The translations under genes and the position numbers were made by a program. From Bacteroidota bacterium (GTDB lineage Bacteria; Bacteroidota; Bacteroidia; Chitinophagales; Chitinophagaceae): a DNA stretch of 64,000 nucleotides. Below, one piece after another: positions 18,526 to 26,116 of this stretch; position 1 is the first letter of the stretch, and each line of letters begins with the position of its first letter. The stretch spans positions 1 through 64,000 of the forward strand of contig JAFAFV010000214.1 in the NCBI GenBank assembly GCA_023423285.1. The letters are read 5' to 3'. The notes beneath the pieces are model-generated. The model was not told the origin of the DNA. It saw nothing but the letters and a program-made list of their open reading frames with translations, and ran no database searches.

Positions 18526-18588
18526 CACATGGAATTCGCCATAATATTAATACCTGTTGGTGTGAAACATTCAAATGGCTCATTTCAT
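18526..18588 (-). promoter_or_regulatory. 63-bp conserved upstream element, copy 1
   Basis: Read on the minus strand, it opens with ATGAAATGAGCCATT, then a GAAnGnTTC dyad and nCAC, and after a variable stretch ends with TGGCnAnTTCCATGTG. It aligns without gaps over 63 bases with 40377-40439 upstream of uspA. The element ends 46 bases before the small lipoprotein start. The two blocks could be an activator site and a promoter. Confidence 0.65.
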
Positions 18589-18733
18589 ATTAATTTGATT
18601 TATGGGTTACAATTTTAATAGCAAAACAAGAGTTATGCCACATTCTACGCCTCTCATTCGCATTGCCCGCACATACTTTCTCGCATAGTATTTGCGCAAC
18701 GATAAAACAGGTATTATCGCTAAAAATTTAATT

Positions 18734-19456
18734 ATGAAAATTTACATCGGCTGCTCGGGTTTTTCTTATAAGGAATGGAAAGATGTATTTTATCCCGGAG
18801 GCTTGCCGGCACGACTATGGCTTGACTATTATACTAAAAAGTTCAACACTCTGGAGATCAATTCTAGTTTTTACAGGATACCCACTGAAAAAACAATTAA
18901 TAACTGGTACGCGAAAACACCCGATGATTTTATATTTTCCGTGAAAGGCCCCAGATTTGTTACGCATATAAAAAGGTTCAAAGTTGATCAATCTGTAATT
19001 GATGATTTCACCGCGCTTATGCAAAATGGGCTGAAGCATAAATTAGGTTGTATCCTTTATCAAATGCCGCCATCCTTTCATTTTAGTGAAGAGCGTTTGA
19101 ACCTGATCCTGCAAAAATTGGATCCTTCAGTAAGAAATGTGGTTGAATTCAGGCATAAAAGCTGGTGGATTAAGAACGTATATGATGCGTTTAAAAAACA
19201 TCAAATAACTTTCTGCGGGCAAAGTTATCCCGGCGATATTCCGGAAGACGTCATTCAGAACCATTCAACCGTATATTATCGTTTTCATGGTAAGCCTGTA
19301 TTATATAAATCGCAGTACGATGAAATAGTGCTGAAGGAAGTAGCATCTCAAATAAAGAAAAGTAAAAAAGAAGTCTACATTTACTTCAACAACACATGGG
19401 GCACGGCTGCCATTACAAACGCGCAACAAACGCAAAAAATTATGGACGGCTTATGA
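18734..19456 (+). CDS. DUF72 family protein
   Basis: The 240-residue protein starts MKIYIGCSGFSYKEWKDVFYP, the typical DUF72 opening. Further family features are FNTLEINSSFYRIP (near 38-51), FSVKGPRFVTHIKR, VVEFRHKSWW (near 138-147), YYRFHGKP and YIYFNNT near the end. DUF72 proteins have a TIM-barrel-like fold and an unknown function. The ATG at 18734 is chosen because an upstream in-frame TTG at 18692 would add unconserved residues. The stop overlaps the next start in an ATGA, so the two genes should be translationally coupled. Confidence 0.9.
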   Translation: MKIYIGCSGFSYKEWKDVFYPGGLPARLWLDYYTKKFNTLEINSSFYRIPTEKTINNWYAKTPDDFIFSVKGPRFVTHIKRFKVDQSVIDDFTALMQNGLKHKLGCILYQMPPSFHFSEERLNLILQKLDPSVRNVVEFRHKSWWIKNVYDAFKKHQITFCGQSYPGDIPEDVIQNHSTVYYRFHGKPVLYKSQYDEIVLKEVASQIKKSKKEVYIYFNNTWGTAAITNAQQTQKIMDGL

Positions 19457-20967
19457 ATGTTTTAATATTGTTAGGACATCCGCGCAGAGACAGTTTTTGT
19501 GGTGTATTAGCCGATGCCTATTATAATGGCGCTTCTCAGTCCGGAGCTTCTGTAAAGCTGGTGCATATAGCAGCATTAAAATTTGAAGAAAACGTAGTGA
19601 TACCTGACCCCGAAAACCAGCATTTTGAAGACGACCTTGTAACCGTGCGCCACGATATTCTTTGGGCCGATCATCTGGTGTTTGTTTTTCCAACCTGGTG
19701 GGGAAGCATGCCTGGGCTTTTAAAATCTTTTTTAGACAGGGTGATCACACCGCGCTTTGCATTTAACGAAACAGGCAAATGGCAATATGAAAAGTTATTG
19801 AAAGGCCGTACCGCGCAAATAATTACCACTATGGATACGCCGGTACTCATATATAAATACATATACAAGTCGCCGGGTGTACACTTACTGGCCAGCTCCA
19901 CGTTACAGTTTTGCGGCGTATGGCCGGTAAGAAAAAAACTCATCAGTCCCGTAAAATATGCTACAGAAGAGCAGCGGCAACACTGGTTGCAAGAAGTTAC
20001 AGAAATCGGGTTGAAACTTGATAAAGGGGTTATAACATCTTTTGAAAAGTTCATGAACCGTATCACAACCTGGCTCAGGGCGCTGCTCTTACAGTTTTAT
20101 CCCATGACGTTTATAGCCTATGCCACCGGGGCATACGCAGCAAGGCATTATGGTTATGTATTTGATGTGTGGGTAATGATTACGGGTTATCTATTTTTAT
20201 TCATTCTGGAAGCAGCAACGGTATTTAGTAATGAATATTTTGATTACGAATCAGACATAAAGAACAAAAATTTCGGGCCATTTAATGGGGGATCGCGTGT
20301 GCTGACAGAAAAACTCATCACCCGTGAAAAATTGCTCAGCGCCATCAAACTTTGTATTGTTTTGTTAGTGCCGGTGTTTTTAATACTCAATTATTTATCG
20401 CCTGCTGAAATGGTTGAAAACATGGCGGTTTGTGCTGTGATATCCGTGCTGGCCCTGGGCTATACTATGCCGCCATTAAAACTTTCCTGGCGAGGACTGG
20501 GCGAACTGGACGTAGCAATAACACACAGTATTGCTGTGATGATGTGCGGGTTTGTTTTTCAGGGTGGCAGCATTAACAACCCTGATTTATGGCTCATAAG
20601 CCTACCGCTGTTATTGTCAATTATTCCGGCCATTATTTTATCTGGTATTCCAGACTACGAAGCAGACAAAGCAGCTAACAAAAAAACGATACCGGTAAGG
20701 GTTGGGAAAAATGCTGCGGCATTCATAGCCCTTGCGTTTGTTTTAGCTGCTACTTGCGTAGCTGTTTTTCTGCACGTGTTTGGCTTGTTGCCGCATGCCT
20801 TTGGCAATGTTATCTATCTCACCCTGCCTCATGCGTTGTATTTGTCGTACCTGATTTTCAGGTTTATCAGGTTAAAAAATAAGCCGTCTAAAATAGACGG
20901 GTTGATGGTCGTTTCACTGCTTTACATTTTTTGGTTCGGTATCATTCCGCTGGTTAAGTTGTATTGA
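19453..20967 (+). CDS. Fusion of an NAD(P)H oxidoreductase and a UbiA prenyltransferase
   Basis: The 504-residue protein joins two complete domains. Residues 1 to about 195 are a flavodoxin-like NAD(P)H dehydrogenase (quinone) domain, with ILLGHPRRDSF at the FMN phosphate loop, VFVFPTWWGSMPGLLKSFLDR (near 77-96) and FCGV. Residues about 205-504 are a polytopic UbiA-type prenyltransferase with Mg-binding NEYFDYESD (260-268: Asn260, Asp264, Asp268) and GIPDYEADKAANKKT (Asp401, Asp405). UbiA enzymes prenylate aromatic rings, as in menaquinone synthesis. The fusion suggests a quinone or other redox-active aromatic substrate. The start ATG overlaps the DUF72 stop. Residues 196-224 form the linker and first helix. 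Confidence 0.85.
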   Translation: MNVLILLGHPRRDSFCGVLADAYYNGASQSGASVKLVHIAALKFEENVVIPDPENQHFEDDLVTVRHDILWADHLVFVFPTWWGSMPGLLKSFLDRVITPRFAFNETGKWQYEKLLKGRTAQIITTMDTPVLIYKYIYKSPGVHLLASSTLQFCGVWPVRKKLISPVKYATEEQRQHWLQEVTEIGLKLDKGVITSFEKFMNRITTWLRALLLQFYPMTFIAYATGAYAARHYGYVFDVWVMITGYLFLFILEAATVFSNEYFDYESDIKNKNFGPFNGGSRVLTEKLITREKLLSAIKLCIVLLVPVFLILNYLSPAEMVENMAVCAVISVLALGYTMPPLKLSWRGLGELDVAITHSIAVMMCGFVFQGGSINNPDLWLISLPLLLSIIPAIILSGIPDYEADKAANKKTIPVRVGKNAAAFIALAFVLAATCVAVFLHVFGLLPHAFGNVIYLTLPHALYLSYLIFRFIRLKNKPSKIDGLMVVSLLYIFWFGIIPLVKLY

Positions 20968-21021
20968 AAGTAATTAAATACTCATAATTGATTTTGGTTA
21001 GTTAATTTTGGCGCATTCGTT

Positions 21022-21894
21022 ATGAAGTCTGGATTTGTAAACATATTTGGTAAACCCAATGCCGGAAAAAGCACGCTTTTAAACGCGTTGATGGGAGAGA
21101 AACTGGCCATTGTTTCGCATAAGGTGCAAACTACCAGGCACCGGATCAAGGCCATTTTAACCGAAAAAGAGTATCAAATCATTTTTTCCGATACACCCGG
21201 CATTATCGAGCCAAAATACAAGCTGCACGAAAAAATGATGCAAGCGGTAAAAAGCGCGCTGGAAGATGCAGATGTGGCGCTGCTGCTGGTGGACGTAAAG
21301 GACTCATGGGAAGAATGTGATGAAATTTTTTCTTCACTAAAATTAAAAGTGCCGGCTGTTGTGGTCATTAACAAAATTGACCGCACTACCGAACAAAAAG
21401 TAGCAGAGGCTGTAGAATTTTTTACAAAAAGACCTTATGCTAAAAAGGTTACCGCCATTTCAGCATTGAAAGGTGTGAACTTTGAATCCTTCATTCAGCC
21501 CATTGTTGAACTGCTGCCCGAAGGCGAACCTTTTTATGATGGAGATGACATTAGCGACCTGCCGGTAAAGTTTTTTGTGAGCGAACTGATACGCGAAAAA
21601 ATATACGAGCTGGCAAGCGATGAAATTCCTTACCATACTGCCGTGCTTTTACGTGAGTATAAAGAAAAGGATACACTGGTAAAAATAGTAGCTGATATTA
21701 TCGTGCATCGCGAAACCCAAAAAATGATCCTGATCGGGGAAAAGGGCAGCATGGTAAAAAAGATAGGAACTGAAGCACGTAAAGATATTGAAGCGTTTAT
21801 AGGCCGGAAGGTTTTTCTTGAATTATTTATAAAAGTAAAACCAAAATGGCGCGACAATGACCTGCAATTGAGAGAATATGGATACGGGGTTTAA
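21022..21894 (+). CDS. era: GTPase Era
   Basis: Era binds 16S rRNA and helps 30S subunit maturation. The 290-residue protein has the GTPase domain with G1 GKPNAGKST (10-18), the switch TTRHR, G3 DTPG, G4 NKID and G5 SALKG. A C-terminal KH RNA-binding domain carries GEKGSMVKKIGTEARKDIE and LELFIKVKPKWR. A TAATTTTG box at 21003-21010 lies 11 bases before the start, so the leader is very short. It is followed after 33 bases by der, another ribosome-assembly GTPase, on the same strand. Confidence 0.97.
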   Translation: MKSGFVNIFGKPNAGKSTLLNALMGEKLAIVSHKVQTTRHRIKAILTEKEYQIIFSDTPGIIEPKYKLHEKMMQAVKSALEDADVALLLVDVKDSWEECDEIFSSLKLKVPAVVVINKIDRTTEQKVAEAVEFFTKRPYAKKVTAISALKGVNFESFIQPIVELLPEGEPFYDGDDISDLPVKFFVSELIREKIYELASDEIPYHTAVLLREYKEKDTLVKIVADIIVHRETQKMILIGEKGSMVKKIGTEARKDIEAFIGRKVFLELFIKVKPKWRDNDLQLREYGYGV

Positions 21895-21927
21895 TTTAAA
21901 ATTAATAAGTAATAATTAATAATTGTA

Positions 21928-23244
21928 ATGGGGTTTACAGTAGCAATAGTAGGAAGGCCGAACGTGGGTAAAAGCACGCTTTTTAACCGTTTGCTGGAAC
22001 AGCGCAAAGCCATTGTGGATGATGTGAGCGGCGTGACCCGCGACAGGCAATATGGAGTAAGCGACTGGAATGGCAAAAACTTTAACGTGATTGACACAGG
22101 CGGTTTTGTGCATGGCAGTGACGATGTGTTTGAACGCGAGATTGCAAAGCAGGTAATGATAGCGGTGGATGAAGCTGATAATATTTTGTTTTTGGTGGAT
22201 GCCACAACCGGCCTTACCGACCTTGATGAAGAAATGGCCAATGTGTTGCGCAGAAGCCCCAAGCCCGTTTTTTTGGTGGTGAATAAAGTAGATAACAATG
22301 AAAGAATGCTGGAAGCAGCAGAGTTTTACAGCATGGGTTTTGAACATATTTTTTTCATTGCATCTGCCAGCGGCAGTGGAACGGGTGAGCTACTGGATGC
22401 AGTTGCAGCCCTGATCCCTGAAGAACTGCCAAACGAAGATGAAGATGAAAATGTGCTGCCTAAATTTGCCATCATCGGTCAACCGAACGTTGGCAAATCA
22501 TCGCTGCTGAACGCGCTGATAGGTAAGGAAAGGACCATTGTAAGCGATATTGCCGGCACCACGCGCGATACTATTCACACGCACTACAACCTGTTTCAGA
22601 AAGAATTTATTTTAATTGATACCGCAGGCATTCGACGCAAATCCCGCGTGCACGAAGATCTGGAATTTTACAGCGTTATTCGCGCTATTAAAGCGGTGGA
22701 TGAAGCAGACGTATGCCTTTTATTGCTGGATGCCGAAAAGGGCATTACCGCGCAGGATTTAAACATTTACAGCCTTGCCGTGCGCAAAGGCAAGGGTATT
22801 TTAATATTGGTGAACAAGTGGGATCTTATTGAGGATAAACAAACCAATACCGCGCGCGATTATGAAAACGAACTAAAACAAAGGCTGGCGCCTTTCAATG
22901 ATGTGCCGGTTATTTTTATCTCAGCATTAGAAAAAACCAGGATTTTTAAAGCCATGGAAACTGCCCTTGAAGTGTATGAAAGCCGCAGGCGCAAAGTGCC
23001 CACCAGTAAGCTGAACGATGTGATGCTGAAAGCAGTGGAAATGCACCATGCGCCTGTTGTTCGCGGCCACTCGGTAAAAATTAAGTTTGTAACTCAATTG
23101 CCCACCGTGGTACCGTCGTTTGCATTCTTTTGTAATTTTCCTGACGACATTAAACAACCTTATAAAAATTACCTGGAAAACCAGTTGCGCAAAAACTTTA
23201 ATTTCAGTGGCGTGCCGGTGCGCCTTTTCTTCCGAAAAAAGTAA
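21928..23244 (+). CDS. der: GTPase Der (EngA)
   Basis: Der acts in 50S subunit assembly and is unusual in having two GTPase domains in tandem. Both are present in this 438-residue protein: G1 GRPNVGKST at 9-17 with DTGG and NKVD, and GQPNVGKSS at 184-192 with DTAG and NKWD. The C-terminal KH-like domain (about 350-438) ends VRLFFRKK. It directly follows era and probably shares its transcript. The spacer of about 33 bases is AT-rich. Confidence 0.97.
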   Translation: MGFTVAIVGRPNVGKSTLFNRLLEQRKAIVDDVSGVTRDRQYGVSDWNGKNFNVIDTGGFVHGSDDVFEREIAKQVMIAVDEADNILFLVDATTGLTDLDEEMANVLRRSPKPVFLVVNKVDNNERMLEAAEFYSMGFEHIFFIASASGSGTGELLDAVAALIPEELPNEDEDENVLPKFAIIGQPNVGKSSLLNALIGKERTIVSDIAGTTRDTIHTHYNLFQKEFILIDTAGIRRKSRVHEDLEFYSVIRAIKAVDEADVCLLLLDAEKGITAQDLNIYSLAVRKGKGILILVNKWDLIEDKQTNTARDYENELKQRLAPFNDVPVIFISALEKTRIFKAMETALEVYESRRRKVPTSKLNDVMLKAVEMHHAPVVRGHSVKIKFVTQLPTVVPSFAFFCNFPDDIKQPYKNYLENQLRKNFNFSGVPVRLFFRKK

Positions 23245-23329
23245 TAGGTTTTTAAATATAGTGTTAATTCTATTCAGCCTAAAGGTTACATTTATAATCA
23301 TTGCAGTATCAACTATTAAATGTATTCAT

Positions 23330-23710
23330 ATGAAACACAATAAGCTTTTTAAAATTACAGCCATTTCAGCGGTTTTATGTTTAACAGCCTGTGAATTCAG
23401 CGCTAATGAAACGGTGATAAACCAGGATTCTTTAAGGCAAGACTCCATTCTTAGATCAGACAGTATAACCGCTTTGCGGGATACCACATTGGGTAGCATT
23501 GACGATTCATTAAAAGCCAACCTGGATTCGGCCAGGGCAAAATTAAAAGACGGCATGCAGGATTTGAAAGCAGGGGCACAGCAGTTGGGCAAGGTGATTG
23601 AAAAAAAGACCAAACAGGGCGCTGAAGTGGTGAAAGAAGGCGCCCAAAAAGTGGGAACGGCAGTGAAGGAAGGAGCGGAAAATACAAGGGATGCTTTGAA
23701 AAAAAATTAA
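23330..23710 (+). CDS. Lipoprotein with amphipathic repeats, first of a tandem pair
   Basis: The 126-residue protein starts MKHNKLFKITAISAVLCLTAC with a clear lipobox, so it should be anchored to a membrane. A Ser/Asp-rich section with DSLRQDSILRSDSI follows. The C-terminal half is a long amphipathic helix of 11-residue-like repeats rich in Lys, Glu, Gly and Ala (KQGAEVVKEGAQKVGTAVKEGAEN). This composition resembles LEA-like or apolipoprotein-like helices, but no family is assigned. The ATG at 23330 is the one that gives the signal peptide. It follows der by 85 bases and precedes a related gene. Confidence 0.72.
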   Translation: MKHNKLFKITAISAVLCLTACEFSANETVINQDSLRQDSILRSDSITALRDTTLGSIDDSLKANLDSARAKLKDGMQDLKAGAQQLGKVIEKKTKQGAEVVKEGAQKVGTAVKEGAENTRDALKKN

Positions 23711-23733
23711 AGGGTTGTCAATTTGAAAAATAT

Positions 23734-24138
23734 ATGAAAGCAGCAATTTTAAAAATAGCAGTTTTTTTGTTTTGCTTAACAGGCTTGATTGGCTGCAATT
23801 TTTCCTCCTCAAGCGAAGAAGTGAATGTGGATTCACTGCGTGCAGATTCATTGTGGAGAGTGGCCATTGCAGACAGTATCAACAATGTGAGGAATACCGG
23901 TGTTAGCCCATCCGTAACAGATACCTCGTTATCTGACCTGGAAACGATTACAAGAGGCATGACAGAGGGATTGAACAAAGTGCAGGAAGGCCTGAACAAA
24001 GTTCGTAAAGTAAAAGAGGTAAGTGCCAACAGCGCCAAAGCCATTACTGATGGCGTGAATAAAACAAAAGAAGCCGTAAATAAAACCATCGAAGAAGCAA
24101 AGCGCACCATCAGTGGGGAGCCTGCTAAGGAGCAGTGA
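23734..24138 (+). CDS. Lipoprotein with amphipathic repeats, second of a tandem pair
   Basis: The 134-residue protein has a signal peptide and lipobox (FLFCLTGLIGC, Cys21), then DSLRADSLWRVAIADSI, the same DSLRxDS pattern as its neighbour. The C-terminal helix repeats EGLNKVQEGLNKVRKVKEV and DGVNKTKEAVNKTIEEAKRT. The shared plan and 23-base spacing suggest an old tandem duplication with strong divergence. The function is unknown; a membrane-anchored, hydrophilic, possibly stress-protective protein is an inference from composition. It is the last gene before the intergenic repeat patch. Confidence 0.72.
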   Translation: MKAAILKIAVFLFCLTGLIGCNFSSSSEEVNVDSLRADSLWRVAIADSINNVRNTGVSPSVTDTSLSDLETITRGMTEGLNKVQEGLNKVRKVKEVSANSAKAITDGVNKTKEAVNKTIEEAKRTISGEPAKEQ

Positions 24139-24149
24139 GGCCGGTGTTC

Positions 24150-24213
24150 AGAGATTCGCCACTTCAATATCCATGCTACATCGCCGGGCTGGCGAAGGTT
24201 TGGAATGACGTGG
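24150..24213 (+). repeat. 64-base intergenic repeat, copy 1
   Basis: The copy starts AGAGATTC, contains CCATGCTACATCGCCGGGCT and ends GGAATGACGTGG. It matches 24385-24448 at 56 of 64 positions by eye. Confidence 0.8.
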
Positions 24214-24384
24214 GAGAATGTTAGATTCCTCCGCTTCGCGTCGGAATGACGTTGGAAAAGGCGCGTTCGTAATGACGTGGGAGTGGATGAGGTATGACGG
24301 TTACCCTTTCCGTCATATCGACCCCGCGTGCAGGGACTGTTGCGCCCAGGGCGGCGGAGAAATCTCCTGAACCGTCATGCATTT

Positions 24385-24448
24385 AGAGATTCCTCACTTC
24401 GACTTCCATGCTACATCGCCGGGCTAGCTAAGGTTCGGAATGACGTGG
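24385..24448 (+). repeat. 64-base intergenic repeat, copy 2
   Basis: A direct repeat of 24150-24213 in the same orientation and of equal length, with eight substitutions and no gaps. Confidence 0.8.
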
Positions 24449-24555
24449 CTGGGAGCCGTCGGAATAACGTGAAAGCAGGTGAGGGATGTTGGGTTGACAT
24501 GGAAAGGCATCAAGTACAGGAAGGCTACAATAGATTGACAAGAACCATCCGTTTG

Positions 24556-24598
24556 TTAAAAAATGCCACCCCTCACGAGATGGCATTTAATTTTTTAA
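24556..24598. terminator. Bidirectional terminator between the lipoproteins and trpB2
   Basis: AAATGCCA (24561-24568) pairs with TGGCATTT (24581-24588). Outer GTTAAA/TTTAAC-like bases extend it, with A-rich and T-rich flanks on both sides. It lies 33 bases from the trpB2 stop and fits termination of that leftward gene. Confidence 0.75.
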
Positions 24599-24630
24599 CG
24601 GGTAGTACCGGTAATTTGTAAATCAAAAAG

Positions 24631-25992
24631 CTAAATCAACGGCGTATCAAGCTCTGCCAGCGAAGCCTGTATTTCAGCATCAGTCAATTCATGCCTTATA
24701 ATTTTGCCGTCAAGATAATCCTGATAAGCCTTCATGTCAAAATTACCGTGGCCGCAGAGGTTAAACAGGATGGTTTCGCTTTTGCCTTCGCGCTTGCAGC
24801 GCTCTGCTTCTCTTATAACGGTGGCAATGCCATGCGTGGCTTCCGGCGCGGGGATGATGCCTTCTGTTTTGGCAAACAACATACCTGCTTCAAACACCTC
24901 AATATTATCGTGCGCTGATGCTTCAATCAGTCCGTCTTTCAGTAACTGGCTTACCAGTGCACCTGCACCGTGGTAGCGCAGCCCACCCGCATGAATGGGT
25001 TCGGGTACAAAATTGTGCCCGAGGGTGTACATCGGCAGCAATGGTGTCATGCCTATAGTATCACCAAAGTCATAACGAAAAACGCCGCGTGTGAGTTTGG
25101 GGCAGGAGGTAGGTTCGCTGGCAATACAACGGATCTTTTTCCCTTCATCAAAATTCAACCTGAGGAAGGGGAAACTGATGCCCGCAAAATTAGAACCGCC
25201 GCCAAAAGGCGCTATCACCACATCTGGCATATCCCCTGCTTTTTCTAATTGTTTAATTGATTCTAATCCAATTACAGTCTGGTGCAGCAACACGTGGTTC
25301 AACACACTGCCCAACGCATACCTGGTATCATCGCGCATGACAGCCAGTTCTACCGCTTCGCTGATTGCAATGCCTAACGAACCCGGACTATTGGGATCAT
25401 TGGCAAGAATTTTCTTTCCTGCCTCCGTGTTGGTGGAAGGAGAAGCAAAAACTTTAGCTCCCCAGGTATTCATCATCACTTTTCTATATGGTTTGCTTTC
25501 GTAGGAAGCCTTTACCATATATACTTCGCAATCCATATCAAAAATATTACAGGCAAAGCTGAGCGCGCAGCCCCATTGGCCGGCGCCGGTTTCGGTAGTG
25601 AGGCGCTTCACGCCTTCCATTTTATTATAATAAGCCTGCGGCACTGCAGTATTCGGTTTGTGCGAACCGGCCGGGCTTACCCCCTCGTATTTATAGTAGA
25701 TTTTTGCAGGCGTATCCAGAGCTTTTTCCAATTCGTAAGCGCGATACATCGGTGTAGGCCGCCACAGGCTGTAAATATTACGCACCTCATCAGGTATGCT
25801 GATCCATTTTTCGGTACTCACTTCCTGTTTGATCAGTTCCTGCGGAAACAAAGGCGACAGGGCATCCGGACCAATAGGTTCTTTAGTACCGGGGTGCAGC
25901 GGAGGCAACGGTTTGTTGGGTATATCAGCCGCGATGTTGTACCATTGTTCGGGAATTTCCTGTTCAGATAGTGTAATTTTTCTTGTCTTCAT
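24631..25992 (-). CDS. TrpB2-type tryptophan synthase beta-like enzyme
   Basis: This is a fold-type II PLP enzyme of 453 residues, longer than ordinary TrpB (about 400), as is typical of the TrpB2 branch. Features are RPTPMYRAYELE (78-89), GSHKPNTA with Schiff-base Lys112, ETGAGQWG, the PLP-phosphate loop FGGGSNFAG, and EATHGIATVIREAE. TrpB2 proteins condense indole with serine or O-phosphoserine, and many work without TrpA. No trpA or other trp gene is adjacent, so a role in indole salvage is possible. ATG at 25990-25992 is preferred over an upstream TTG. Confidence 0.9.
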   Translation of the reverse strand: MKTRKITLSEQEIPEQWYNIAADIPNKPLPPLHPGTKEPIGPDALSPLFPQELIKQEVSTEKWISIPDEVRNIYSLWRPTPMYRAYELEKALDTPAKIYYKYEGVSPAGSHKPNTAVPQAYYNKMEGVKRLTTETGAGQWGCALSFACNIFDMDCEVYMVKASYESKPYRKVMMNTWGAKVFASPSTNTEAGKKILANDPNSPGSLGIAISEAVELAVMRDDTRYALGSVLNHVLLHQTVIGLESIKQLEKAGDMPDVVIAPFGGGSNFAGISFPFLRLNFDEGKKIRCIASEPTSCPKLTRGVFRYDFGDTIGMTPLLPMYTLGHNFVPEPIHAGGLRYHGAGALVSQLLKDGLIEASAHDNIEVFEAGMLFAKTEGIIPAPEATHGIATVIREAERCKREGKSETILFNLCGHGNFDMKAYQDYLDGKIIRHELTDAEIQASLAELDTPLI

Positions 25993-26116
25993 TTGCAAAA
26001 TTTTGGATTTAAGGTAAATCGTTAAACATCATTCAAATATATCTTAACTTATGATATAAATAAGAATCTGTTATTATTTTTTATGCAATGAAGACAATAA
26101 ATAATATTAAACGGAG

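Larger units (their letters stand above)
24139..24555. other. Intergenic repeat patch without a gene
   Basis: No convincing gene lies between the second lipoprotein and the terminator at 24556. The stretch is more GC-rich than its surroundings and is studded with GGAATGACGT-like words at 24202, 24241 and 24438, with variants near 24271 and 24461, plus CCGTCAT in the other orientation. It holds two copies of a 64-base repeat. Such CGTCATTCCGA-type repeats are common between genes in Bacteroidota genomes. Confidence 0.7.

Noticed and set aside
18692..18733. TTG start extending DUF72 by 14 residues
   Set aside because: The family begins at the ATG at 18734 and the extension has no conservation pattern.
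24150..24448. CRISPR array
   Set aside because: Only two copies of 64 bases, 171 bases apart, with imperfect identity and no cas gene.
24328..24621. 97-codon frame in the repeat patch
   Set aside because: It runs through one copy of the 64-base repeat and the terminator, and its sequence is arginine-rich without any family feature.
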